64,000 nucleotides of DNA from Proteromonas lacertae (lineage: Eukaryota > Sar > Bigyra > Opalinata > Proteromonadidae), in contig NGBS01000599.1 of NCBI GenBank assembly GCA_002245135.1, forward strand, positions 1-64,000, read 5' to 3'. The notes below the pieces were generated by a model. The model was not told where the DNA came from. It saw nothing but the letters and a program-made list of their open reading frames with translations, and did not search any database. Shown here in pieces: positions 41,652 to 54,690 of the stretch. Within the stretch, counting starts at the first letter, position 1; each line of letters begins with the position of its first letter. Both the position numbers and the translations under genes were made by a program.

Positions 41652-44600
41652 TTAGTCATCATCAGGAAATACTCGTTTCTCCTTAACACTTAACATAATA
41701 ATATCTCTCAAGAGTCTTTCTGAAGGAGATCCTGAATTAATAACACTCAACTGATACATTGGTGGATTGTGCTTCTCCCAGAACAATACCCACAATAATT
41801 CTGTATTTTTCAAATAACTCAATAACAGCTATAATATAATAATAATATAATAAATACTCTAACAATCAAAAATGGTAATTTGTTAATCATTGTGTCTGGC
41901 TTTTTCTTTATTTTCGTTGGCTTTAGTTTCTCTACAGATACTCGACATAATAATTCTAAGAAATCTTCATAAGTAAGTGCATTATAAACATATCTAAAAA
42001 CAATAATAAATAATAATACTTCATATCTGGTGTATATTCATCTTCTGATAAACATACTAACTTAGACAGTGGAAATAATTGAAATACTCTTTCTCGTGGA
42101 AATATTGGTGTAATAACAATAGAAGTTTCAAATAAATTCAAACATTCTTCTAAAGTCATAAAACAGTTGTTTTTTGAAACACATTTTTTGCAATGTGCTT
42201 TAAATATATATCTTAATTGTGGTTCAATATATGTAAATAGTGTTGTTACTTTATTATTCTAATAATAATAATAATATAAGATATAAATACATGTAATTGG
42301 TTAATACATCTAAAATCATTCCCATCAATATATTTACCTCTTGAAAGTATGTGCTTTCTTAATAACAATTTCATTGCTTCATTTAAATCAGGACATTCTC
42401 CAGAATCAATATATTTCTTTATTCCAATTCGTATTAACGCTTCAATAAATTGATATCTCCTCATTTCTTTATTCAATAATAACTGTGAAGTTGAATCTTT
42501 ACTTTCATTACCAATATTATTTTTATCTGTTTTTATTGGTGAAGATGGCAGTTGTTGTTGTTGTTGTTCTTTTACTGTTAAATAAAATATATGATCTAAA
42601 TCTTTAATATTACAATATTTATCATCAAAAAATCCTAATTCTCTACAACAACTAATGAAACATTTCCTATTCAATGAAAATGGATTGTTTAAATTAGCAG
42701 AAGAATAATATCTGAATAATTCTCTCACTATCTTATAATGTGATTTGAATAGATTTAATACCATACTGTACTTTTGTTGATTACAATCAAATAATTGAAA
42801 TAATTTGTTTTTTTCACAATCTTTTATAAATGTATCGTGATATACATCAGGTGTGTCATATAAGTTCTTTGAATCAGTATAACTTCTTCTTGGCTCAAAT
42901 ACTGTATTAACTGCATCTTGTCCACTGTTTATTTCATTATCATCTAATCTGAAATGCAAATTTCTTTCTCTGATCACTTCTGGATATTCAATATGAAATT
43001 CTAAAGGCTTGACTCGATCATCTAAAATACACTGTATTGTATCGTATAATTTTTGTATTTCTTGTATTGGATCTGCAAGTATTAATGTTGAACGATGTGC
43101 TAATGTGGCTAATTCACCTGCATTCTCTATACCTAAATACTGTAAAGAATGATTTGATTTTAAACCATTTATAATATCAGTAAAAAAGAAAAAGAAAAAA
43201 TTAAGAAAATTTGATTATTAAAAATAAAATATATAAAAAAAAGATATAAGCATCCTCGAATAGTAAATGGATTAAAACTCAATTTCAATGTTTTTAGTAC
43301 AAAATTCTTAGCAATTCCTTTTCCAATTTCCATAGCAGATCGATATTTAAACTGATTATAACTTGCATCTAAAATCAACAAAATTGTATTACTTCCAATA
43401 ACTTGTCCTAGTAATTTCCCAACATCCGTTTTCAATGAATTATATGAAATATATAATTCTTCTAAAGCATAAGAATCTTTTAAACTCTCCAATAATATTT
43501 CAGCTCCTCTATCTGCAATTATATTGGCTGAAAGATTCAATGATCTTAATGAACCACCATTCTTTTTGAAATATTCTTCTATTCCTTTAATCCCTTTTGG
43601 ACCAATGGAATTATTACTTAAATCTAATATTGACAATGAATAATTTGATAAAATAGAATTCCATAATTCTATTCCAAATTCATCACTTAAATCATTACTT
43701 GCTAAATATAATTCTTTTATTGATTTATTCGTTTTTAAAACTTCAGTCAATTGTATTCCCATTCTATTACCAATATGATTATTATTCAAATTCAATTTCT
43801 TTAAATATTTACACATATTTATATCATCTACTAGAGTTGGTATATGTATTTGACCTAATTGATTAGATGATAAATCTAATTGAATTAACTCCTGATTCTG
43901 AGAAAACATCTTTAATATTTCATGTAAATGCTCATCTTTTATTGTAAAATGACTCAAATCAATAAGCGATGAATCTTTATATTTGTTTGGTATAAATGGT
44001 AAATTATGTTCAATCAACCACATATCAATATGATATTTATTCATATTATTTGGTTTATTTTGAGTCCTGATTTCTGTATCATATATTGAACCATTAAACC
44101 CTATTAGTGATATACAACTGTCAGTTGGTATGTTATTTGGATATAATGAATAAGGATAACATGATTGAATAGTTGTACTTATAGGAGTTGGTTTATTTAC
44201 AATTGGTGAAGAAATGGGATTATAAGATGGTTCATCTACTGAATGGATTTCATATCTTTTCTTTAATCTTTCTTCTGAATTCATATTGTTGGTATTTTCA
44301 TGAGTTTTTGAAAATGAGAGTAAATCGGAGAATGAACAAGCTAGAAACTTGGGTGGTAAATGTGGTAATTCGGATTTTGCCCATTCTTTATCTTTTACTA
44401 CATCTTGATAGACTGGTATTGATTTATGAAGGATTAAAGCTCTACTGAAGTAATTATTTGATTTTGCCATTGTATGTACCATAGTTGGGTCAAATGGTTC
44501 TAATAATGGTCTATCTGGTGGTTTAGGTGGAGCATGTTCGTTTATTTTGAAGGATTCTATTGGACTTCTTGGAATCTAATGATATACGATTAAATAAAAT

Positions 44601-44787
44601 ATAGAAAATATACAACATCACCACTAATATCATCATCAAATTTATACCATTCTTTCAAATGAGGTTTTTCACAACATTCATGTCTCTTTGATGTTCTACC
44701 CATCTCTCCACCCCTAAAATATAAATTCATATCAAGTATATACCATGTAAATGAGAATTTACTGTATTTGATCTGATCTTCTTCCAT
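41652..44787 (-). CDS. Leucine-rich-repeat protein, 970 residues, seven exons
   Basis: Exons (minus strand): 44787-44744, 44713-44614, 44575-43248, 43179-42291, 42258-42020, 41993-41858, 41828-41652; they sum to 2913 nt, exactly 971 codons. Five introns are GT-AG of 30, 38, 32, 26 and 29 nt. The fourth exon junction uses a 68-nt AT-AC interval (43247-43180), listed separately. LRRs of the ribonuclease-inhibitor type occupy much of exon 3 (LIQLDLSSNQLG, LKKLNLNNNHIGNRMG, LSILDLSNNSIGPKG) and run across the AT-AC junction (LKLSFNPFTIRGC). C-terminal half has a Gln run and no known domain. LRR proteins of this build are often ciliary or scaffold proteins; that role is inferred. Confidence 0.85.
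43180..43247 (-). other. Putative U12-type AT-AC intron, 68 nt
   Basis: On the minus strand it begins ATATCTTT, close to the U12 AT-AC donor consensus (ATATCCTT), and ends TTTTTTAC. A branch-like TTTTCTTAAT lies about 20 nt before the end. The interval contains no G at all, so no GT donor or AG acceptor exists inside it. Removing it joins TGC-TT to T-GAT, restores the frame, and keeps the LRR pattern (IRGC, F, DIINGLKSNHSL). Translating through it instead gives a hydrophobic run and a stop. Confidence 0.7.
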
Positions 44788-44964
44788 AAATCATTAAAAA
44801 ATAAAAAATCGTTATAACAAAACGACTATATTTTAATTCTATTATGAATAAATCAATTTTCTTCTTTCAAACACACAAAAGACATATAGACAGAATAAAT
44901 TTCTTTTTTTATATTTGATGAGTATATGTTTGATTATATAAATATAGTTTAATTAGCTTATAAA

Positions 44965-46472
44965 TCACAGAGATAATTGATTAGTTACTGAAGTTAGAGC
45001 ATTCTTCCTCAAAACAGTCTTTTCTTTCACATTTTGTTTCGATTTTTCTATTTTCATTTCTAAAATGGAAATATTCTCTAAAGATGATTTTTTGAATTTT
45101 TCAACATTATCTTGATTCTATACATAATATATATTTATAAATCATATACATGTTCTAATTCCTTTGATAATTTCTCAAACGCTTCTTTTCTGATCTGTCT
45201 TTGTTGATTCAAAGCATCAGGATCATATTTAAACAACTGTTTTTCTGAAGCTGATAAGTGATAATTCAATATATTAATTTGGTTATAACTGTCATTCAAT
45301 TTAATCTTTAAAAATTGAATTTCTTTCTCAAAATGATTCAATTCTGCTTCTTTCAATAGACATCGTGTATTTGTATGTTGATTCATTGCTTTCATTTCAT
45401 CTTCGTATGCTTTTAACAAGTTATTAATTGCTGCTTTCATTGTTTCTATCTTGAAATTTTCACTTTCAATTTTTCTGATTTTTCTTTCCAATTCATCATT
45501 CCTTTCACATAATTTGTCATTTTTTACATCTAATTCCTTATTTTGAGCTTCAATTGTTTGATATTTTGCTTCTAAGGCTTTATATTTCATATCTAAATTA
45601 CTATCATCCATTGTAGTGGAATTTAACATTTTCAATTTTGATTCAAGTGTTTGTATTTGGTTCATTAATTCTTTAATTTTCTTTTCTTTTTCTGATAATT
45701 GTAAGTTCATTTCATTGAGTTTTTCTTCATAATTGAGTGATTTTAATATGTTTAATTCATTTAATAGTTTTGTAACTTCCAAATCTTTAGTTTCATAATC
45801 TATTGATAATTTTCTATATTTTTCATTAATATCTGCAAAATCAGCTTCTAATTGTGAATTTCTTTGCTTAATATCTGTTATTGTTTGCTATATAATAATA
45901 GATGATAATAATTATAATTATTATATACATTTAATTCTTTAATTTTCAACTTATATTCTTCAATTTCTGATGTATTTGATATATTGATTTGTTTCTCATT
46001 TATCTCTTTCAAATGTGTTATTGTTACATCATAAGTACTTATTTGTTGTCTTAAATTTTCAATTAAATTAAGATGCTCTTTACAAGCTGTCTATTCAAAT
46101 AAATTAATTAATAAAAATATATATCTATACTTCTCTTTCTTCCAATAATTCCTTCAACTTTTGTATTTCATTTTCGTCTTTCTTAATCTCATTATCTTTC
46201 TCATTCACTTGTTGTTTTAACATTTTTATATCTTGAATATGTTTAACACATGGATTACTATTACCTTTTATGGATAATAATTCCATTTTCATTGATTCAT
46301 TCTCATAATTTAACATTTTAATTTTCTCTTGAGATACTAAGTTATGTGTTAAATTGGTTGTTGATATTATTGGACTATGTTTCCCACAACCACAAGTTCT
46401 CTTATTGCTATTGTTTTTATCATTCAACATATTGTTCAATTGATTTATTTGCTTATTCTATTTTCATAATAA

Positions 46473-46509
<37 letters not shown>

Positions 46510-47415
46510 TGCATCTAATAATTGTGATTCTAAATTCTGTTTATCATTCATTGATTTGGCTTTCAATTCATTCAACTCGATTTGTATTTGGTTAATTGAT
46601 TCTATTTTCTTATCAATTGTTTTTAAATGCATTTTAATCAAATTATCTTTCTCACTCATCAACTTCTTGTGTTGTTCCATTGGAATCATTTTCTTTCCTT
46701 TTTCTTTCTTATTGTCATTCTTCTCTACAATTATATTATTATTGTTATTTTCTAAAGCCTTTATTTGTTGTTGGAGTTTCTCTATTGTTGCAGTTAATTC
46801 TTTGATTTTTGCTTCATTTATTTCATGATTCGCTAATTGAGATTTTAATAAAGCAATTTCTTTATTTTTTGATTCTACCAATAATTTTGATTCTTTTTGT
46901 ACTCGAGATAATTCACTCTATAAAATATTATAATATATTACTTATACTTGAGTATCTGATAGTGCCATCCTCACTTCTCCTAAATCTTTTCTCAATATCC
47001 TAATTGTACTGTCTTTATCGATTGGAGACTAATAATTATGAATATAAATGTGAATAATATACATGTAAATCAACCATATTATTCTCGATTTCTATTATAG
47101 AGTAAAATAAGTAAAATACTTGACTTTCTTGGACCATTTTCTCCAGAGCTAGATGGTTTTGGTGGATTGACCTTCATAGTTTTCTAGAAATAACATTCAT
47201 TCTGATGTATATACAGTAGATGTTCCACTTGAGTAACTATTTCGGGATTTCTTCTGTTTACTAATTGGATATACACTATTGGGGATCTACAAAATTAATA
47301 ATAATATTGGGAGTTATACTGGAGGTGTTTTAGGAACTAAGTCATAATGAGAGGAATGTTCGTTTTCTGCTGGTTCCATTGAGTTTTTACTATTAATTCT
47401 AGGTAATGTAGACAT
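44965..47415 (-). CDS. Long coiled-coil protein, ten exons with tiny introns
   Basis: Starts MSTLPRINSKNSMEPAENE at 47415 and ends TNQLSL-stop at 44965. Nine GT-AG introns of roughly 28-55 nt, all beginning GTAT, are inferred from frame continuity; one is largely an (AT)n run (about 46,453-46,508). The first ~90 residues are Ser/Pro-rich and disordered. The rest is heptad-patterned coiled coil (ATIEKLQQQIKALENN, SKLKMLNSTT, KDLEVTKLLNELNILKSL). One Cys-rich turn (RTCGCGKHSP) interrupts it. Likely a cytoskeletal or ciliary structural protein; no specific family recognised. The separate ORFs at 45135, 46125 and 46453 are its exons. Confidence 0.78.
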
Positions 47416-47593
47416 AAATAACGATTAAAAATGGATAATGAAAAACAGCAGTTGTTTTTTCTTTTTAAATTTTTATAAAACGGTTATATTTATATTCTTT
47501 ATTGACAATTATCTCTCAAACAAACCAACAAAACACATTTTCATTCATAATATATATTATATTTTTAAACTGACTGATTTATTATAATAACAA

Positions 47594-50500
47594 TTACTTT
47601 TGAGGCTTGATCTTCTTCACATCCATAAAACATTTCACTCCAATAAACACTATTAGTGCAAGCACAATAACACCCAAAATACTTACAATTATAACAGCAG
47701 CTAAAGCACCATCTTTCAATGAATTATCCACTTCTTCTCTATAAATTGGTTCATCAAATGTTCCATCCACTGTTTCATACTTAACACCAGTAGCATTAGT
47801 TTCTAAATCACTATATCTAATATCTTCATTCTTCATTGCATTGATAATACTTCCATCATTCACTAATTCAGTTACTTTCTTACTTAATTCAGCATTATTT
47901 CGATCATTAGCCTTAATAACTAAAACGAATGAATTTCCTGTAACACTTTCAATACTTATATCATTGATATCAATTCCACTCAATTCACTTAATTTTCTTT
48001 TATAAGCATCTCTTACTTCCCAATCTTCAAATGTTAATTTATCTTCTAATTCTCTCAATATTCTTTCAGGCTTGACTGGATTGCTTGAGTATGTTATTTC
48101 AATCTTAATAATTACATCATCACCTTTACTTGGTTTGGTTTGTATATTTGAATATACACAGCTATCTCTATCTACATCATTCCATTCACCATCATCATTA
48201 CATTGACGATATTCTAAACCAATATAACCATCTGTACAATTCTTGGAGATGGTTTTACCTATATCAGTTGCATTCCAATAACCATCTTTTGGACATTTCT
48301 TTTCTACTACTTCGTAGTTTAATATGTATTCTTCTTTACCGTTGGATGTTGATGCAATTATTGTAAGATTATTTCCACCTGGCAATGATGAATCAATTGT
48401 AATTTTACCACTCTCTTGATCAATTATTACTTTTCTATCTTTCTTTTCATTTGGTTTATATACTATTGAGTATTGAATATTATCATATTTGTTGTAATGA
48501 TAATACATATTATCTTCTGGTGTTAGTATAAAATCTTCAAATTGATTGATTGTCCATTTTTCACTTGATTGTTGACAGGTTTCATTGTAATATGGTTTTA
48601 ATTCTTTACAATAGGTTAATGATACTGGAGAATAAAGTGATTCAGTTAATGAGGAGAATACATAATCAGAAAAAATTCTGTCTTTATTATCATTAGTGAT
48701 TTTCATTTTACTTAATGCTAAATCTAATGCTGATTTATAATCACTTTCTATTTCATTTCTTTCAGTAGTTGGTGTAATTTCTACAAATAATGTGATTTTC
48801 AATTGAACAATTGTTGATAATTGACGTATTTCTGGATGAATATATTCAATCTTTATATCTTCAATATTTGGAGAAGGGAATTCTAATTTAGTATTATTTA
48901 AAAGTGATAATCTCCATTGAAATAATAATTCACTTCTTATTTTATCAAATAATGTTTCAAAATCAGTATTTGCAGTTGAAACTGTTACATTATATTCAAA
49001 CTTAACGTATGTTTTATTTTCATTACTATCAATATTTCTACAATTAGTATTATCAATTTCAGACCATTTATTACCAGTTAAACATTTTCTATATCTATAA
49101 CCAACTTTACCATCAACACATTGTATTTTTACCCTTTCACCAACTTTAGTATTTGGCCATACATTCTCACCGATACATCCTTCAAATTCTTTATCTAAAA
49201 CTATGTTAATAGTAATATTCTGTAAAATAGTATTACCATCTTTTTCTTTGATTCTAAGTGTAGTATACTTTACATCAACATTACTTTTTGTGGATAATGC
49301 TGATATTCTTCCTGTCTTTCCATCAAACACAACATTGCTACTTTCATTATCATCACATTCACATTTTAATTCTCTAATAACTCCTTTGTATGATGGTAAA
49401 ATTGAAAATGGAATAATTCTTGGAGAAACAGTATATTCATCAAAATCATATTTAAAATCTTTAATTGGTTCAATTTGCTTTGTTTTAGTTATTCCCCATC
49501 TTTTATCATTACATTGTAATTTGAAATCATCTTCATAATATTCACTACTTATATTATAATTATCTAATATTGAACTAGTATTGTAAACATCAAAACCAGG
49601 ACAGGTAATAGGTAAACAATACTTGAAGAATATTCTATTGAGTGTAAAGTTATAACTATTATCATGATAGAAGGTAATATTGTAATATTTATAACTGGTT
49701 GCAGTAATTGATAATGAGAAATTAGTGAAATAAGATGTATTTAATGGATATACTGGAATAGACATATCTGATAATAATAATTTACCATTACTCTCTTTCA
49801 AATCATTATCATTAACATATCCATATATTACAACACCTGTAATTGATGTAATTTCCTTTTTATCATCCATTTTTATCTCTTTAAATCCAAAATTACTAAT
49901 TGGGACTCTAACAACATCAGAATATGATATTAACAATGAAACTGGAGTAGATGAATTGAATGTAATTCCTTTATAATCATCACTATCTACATCATTTCTG
50001 AATAGTTTTGATAAATCTGCTTTTTCAGGTGATGTTGTTTTTGTGTCTTTTTCTTCTTTTACTTCTATTACATCTGTAATATTTGTATTTACATTCATTT
50101 TCTTATATGTATTTGTTAAAATTGCTGTAATATCCATACAATCACCATTATAATTATCATACTTAGTAATCTTCAAATTTGGGAAATATAACTTTTTACC
50201 TGTCGTATTTGTATGGTATTCAATTCCAATAGTATTAACACCATTCAAATGTAATATTTCATTAGGAGGAACAACTTTAATATTCTTATAGTCAGTTTCA
50301 ACAGTTTCTTGTTCATATAATTTAATACCATTTACATATATACTACACTTATACTTATTATCAATATCAACTACAAAACTAGAAATAGGATTGTTTTGAC
50401 TTTGTAAGTTATAATCTGTTTTAATATATAAATCATTCTTTTCTGTTATTATTGTTTCATTTCCTAATACATTATCCCAATCTTTTACATTTACTGATGG

Positions 50501-52514
50501 TAAATACCATTCCTTATTACTGGGAGTATCTAATGTGTAATAGATTATTTGATTTTCACCAATTATTATATCTTTACCATTACTTTCTTCTATTGTATAT
50601 AAACCTTCAGTAAATTTATAACCATTTACTTTTAATTTAACAATACCTTTTGTTTTATATACTCCATTTGGTAAACACTTCATTCCTTTAACTACTTTGT
50701 CATTATCAGAATCAGTTAATTTAGCTACAATTACATGATTTGGAGATATAATATAAGCAACATTATCTTTTTCTTTTTCTTTCTTTTGTAATGTATATTC
50801 CACCATATTTGGTTCTTCTTCATTACAACTTCTAATCTCAATCGTTATTTCAACTCTCTTACACTCTTTTACCATTGTATATGGTTGAATTATCAAAGTA
50901 TAACTTCCTAATTCAGCTGAACTAATATTAACTTCACAATTCTTATTAATTTCAATTCTACTAGATACATTTACACTATTAATAATTATACAATCAACTA
51001 TTCTATTCAACTCTTCATCTGTATTAATTGGTTTTATTGTTGTATATGTCAACACTGGGAATCTAAAGATATTACCATCATATCTTACATCTACTGTAGA
51101 GGTATCAACTTCCTTTGGATTACAGACTAATGAATTACTATTGAATGAAATAGCTTCACCTTTATCTTTATTTGTTATTTCTAATTTTATTGTTTTTTCA
51201 TCTTTCTTTTGTTGAAGAAGTCTACCTTTTATTTCTGTTTTCTTCATTTCAAATTCAATAGCTAATGAACTATATTGGAATATAAAAACTTCCTCACCTC
51301 CTTTATAAACTTTATCATTAATCATATAAACAACATTGTCAACATTATAATCTGCAGAATTATTGGTTAATTCAATCTTATAATTACCTTCTTCTAAATT
51401 CAAATATGTATATAACATACCTCTTGTCACATTCACTGGTAGAGTAATAGTACCATCATTAGCAATCTGTAAAACAGTATCTTTAACTTCCTTTCCATCA
51501 TCATTATATAATAATGATCTAATACCTCTAGCATATTCATTCAATACGTAATAAGTATAATTCACATTATAACTTTCACTCAAATCATTTCTACACTTTA
51601 TATTCATTGTATAATTATTACTATCTAAGAATACTGCATTTCCTACTATTGAATAAATACCATTCACTAATCTTAAACTCATTCCATAAGGTAAATTCTC
51701 ACCAACACATTCTTTAGCATTTCCACTCATTATTAATTCAATTTCACTGTATTTTCCATTTATGAAGTTACCCATATTTATTGGTAATTTTAAATCTCTT
51801 AACGGATAATAGTCATCCACTTCATTACTTAATTCGATTTCTATTACACTACTCACTGTATGTTCCTCATTATTGTCAATATATTTCAAAGTAATTGTAT
51901 AATGATCTAATGGTTGACTGGTCTTGGAAGTTGTTTTAATTATTCCACTCTTTACATCACATGTAAAACTGTTAGTATTTGGTAGAATTGTACAATCAGT
52001 TATTGTTTTAGATGGAATACATAATGGGATTAATCTATAATCTTCAGTTGGCATTTTAATAGATTTAACACCATAAATATCACTGCATAATGGATCAACA
52101 ATACCACTTCTTATATCTAATAAATAGGTTGATGGAATGGTTGATATTTTAGCTACTGTTGTATTATCTACTTCAATATTTACTGATTTAGTTTCATTAT
52201 TGGATTCAAATATTAAGTTGATGAATAAATCAGATGGTACACAATATGTTAAGTTTCTTGCTTTAGTAGCTGTAGTTGGATGGAAGTAAATACCATTTGT
52301 AATTGCTGCAGTAATGTCTGTATCATTATCACTGGTTATGTTTAATTTCTTTGATTTATCTACACATACTACATCTTCATTTTCTTCACATTGTAAATAT
52401 AAATAATAATGATTATTGTTTAATACTGCATCAATCTTGTAATTTACACATGCATTTATTGTTATTAAATGATTCTTTAAATCAATGATAAATTCTGGTT
52501 GTTTTGGAGGTTGT

Positions 52515-52545
<31 letters not shown>

Positions 52546-54424
52546 GAGTTGTTGTAATCATTTCATCTCCTGGAGTTGTTGTAATTATTACATCTTCTGG
52601 AGTTGTTGTAATTATTACATCTCCTCCATCTGTATTTGGTGTTATTTCTTCTTCATCTGTATTTGATATAATTACTTCATCTCCTTCTTCATCTCCTTCA
52701 TTTACATCTGCAATTTTTCTTTTTGCTGCTTCTCCTTCTGGTGGTTCTGTTGTTAGTTCTGGTATTATAACTAATTCATTTTTATTATTATATACTTTAA
52801 TATCTTCAGCATTTTCAGCTTTAATTGTTATTTTACCATTGTCAACAATATCATAATGATTATATATTATTCTATTAATTCCTTTGGCTAATGTAGTGTC
52901 TATTTTTACTTCAATCTCTTCATCAGCTTTAGCATTCTTTTCATCTACTTGATGTGTTTTAGATATTTCTTCTACTTCCACTATATTAAATAATACTTTC
53001 TTATCATTATTCATTATATTAATATGAACAATACAACTAATCTCTTTACCATCAGCTAAAATACCAGTAATACTATACTCCTTCTCATTTCCACTAACAC
53101 TACTAATATTTCCACTTATTACACCAGTAATCTCATCAATAGTTAAACCTATTGATTTCATGGATGGTTTACTCATATATTTCACTATTTTTATATTTTC
53201 ATCATATATTATTGGTTTAATAATAACATTCTTTTCATCAGAATTCACGCTAATGATCTCTCTATCATAACTTAAGATAGTATTTGGTGAAATATAAAAG
53301 TATGATTTATCAATAACTTTATAATCAGCTTCAGTTGTCTTTTTCCATTCTAAAGTTAAGTTTTTACTTATTCCATTCATATTGTAATAAAACACTTCAA
53401 TTTCATGAATACCTTTGTTTAAATCAATTGTAGTTTTACTTTCATAAATACCATCTACTGTTACTGGACATCCTTGAATTACATAATTACGATTAACTCT
53501 TAAATAAGCACCACTTCCTGATTCTGTTGTTATTCTAAATGAATATTTGTTCGTTTCATCTATTTTAATATATCCGTTATAGCTTCTTCCATTTTTATAA
53601 TCAGTTTCTTCACCTTGTATTAATGATTCTACGATGTAACGTTCAGTGATCTTTGTATAGTGATTATTGTTAGGATTAATCAAACCACAACTCATGTCAG
53701 TATCTTTATTAATCCATTTCCATTCATTCACTTTTAAACCATGAAAACTATCTAATGGCATTGTATTTAAGGATGAAATATTGAAACTAACCTTATTTGT
53801 CTCTGATTTACCATTAACACAATAAAATGTCAATTGTTGACTCTCTATTACATTTGATATTACCATCTCACCTTCATAATATTTGGTATCTAAACTAAAA
53901 CCACCTATTTCTTTACTAACTACACAGGACTTAGCTATACCTGACATTCTCAATGGGATCTTGTAATGAAAGCCAGGAATGAACTGGTATGAAGGATAAT
54001 CACCAACTGATAAGTATCTGACTGGTTCTTCTAATACAGATAAATCTTCACAACTAATTGTGATGGTAACATTGAATACATTGTTGTCAAAGTCTAAAAC
54101 GGTCAATAGGTAATTTTTAGCTGTGTACTTCACGTCTTTGAATAACTGGATTATACCTGTTGAATTACTGAAACGACCATTAGTTAATGAGGGTGTAATT
54201 CTTATTGTGTTCAAATCACCTTCATATCTTGGTTCAATAGTCTCAACTTCTTTAGATGATGGATCATACTTAACAATGTATTTTGATACACCGTAATTGA
54301 AGTTAAATACTCCTGATGCTAAATCAAATATATAAATGATAGATATAATACCTTCTACACATGCCAAACAGATTACTGAAAATAGGCACAAGTTATAAAT
54401 TGCATTTCTCTTAGCACTAAACAT
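47594..54424 (-). CDS. Giant surface protein: PA14, Ig-like (He_PIG) and Cys-rich modules, C-terminal anchor
   Basis: 2276 residues in one exon. N-terminal signal/anchor (LCLFSVICLACVEGIISIIYI). A PA14 domain lies at about residues 230-375 (GLKVNEWKW ... LEWKK). Ig-like repeats with the He_PIG signature (GLTIDEITGVISGN; VVFDGKTGRISAL; KVIIDQESGKITID). A low-complexity Thr linker with an acidic lead lies at about residues 580-650. Two similar Cys modules near the C-terminus (CIGENVWPNTKVGERVKIQC; CPKDGYWNATDIGKTISKNC) each end in a W-C turn. Two SEA-like regions follow them, then a membrane helix (AAVIIVSILGVIVLALIVFI) and a short basic tail. Probably an adhesive or sensory cell-surface protein; PA14 often binds glycans. 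Confidence 0.8.
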
Positions 54425-54690
54425 CTTCTGCCTCTAAAATATTCAAAATTATATTAACAGTTGATGAAATTATAACCTTCGGTGCTGCGGTTTTCAAAGA
54501 TGAAAATTTGATTCAAGCCAGCTTTCAAGCCTATTTTTTTAATTTTTGTTATTCTCTCGCTGGAATGGATATTATTGCAAAATAATAACATTTTTATTTT
54601 TTTGTTAAGATATGTTATACAATATTCTTTTTTAAGAAACTAAACAAAAACAATACAATATAAAACATAGAAATACATAGATTTAATAAA

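Noticed and set aside
43180-43260. Hydrophobic C-terminus (membrane segment) of the LRR protein
   Set aside because: The run of Phe/Ile/Leu followed by a stop is translation of a T-rich interval better explained as an intron; downstream codons continue the LRR in frame once it is removed.
46346-46828. Plus-strand ORF with Tyr-Ile repeats
   Set aside because: The Tyr-Ile run is the (AT)n tract of an intron of the coiled-coil gene and the remainder is antisense to its exons.
52485-52856. Plus-strand Val/Ser-rich ORF
   Set aside because: Antisense of the Thr/Asp-rich linker of the giant surface protein; GTT-rich only because the sense strand encodes a Thr/Asn-rich repeat.
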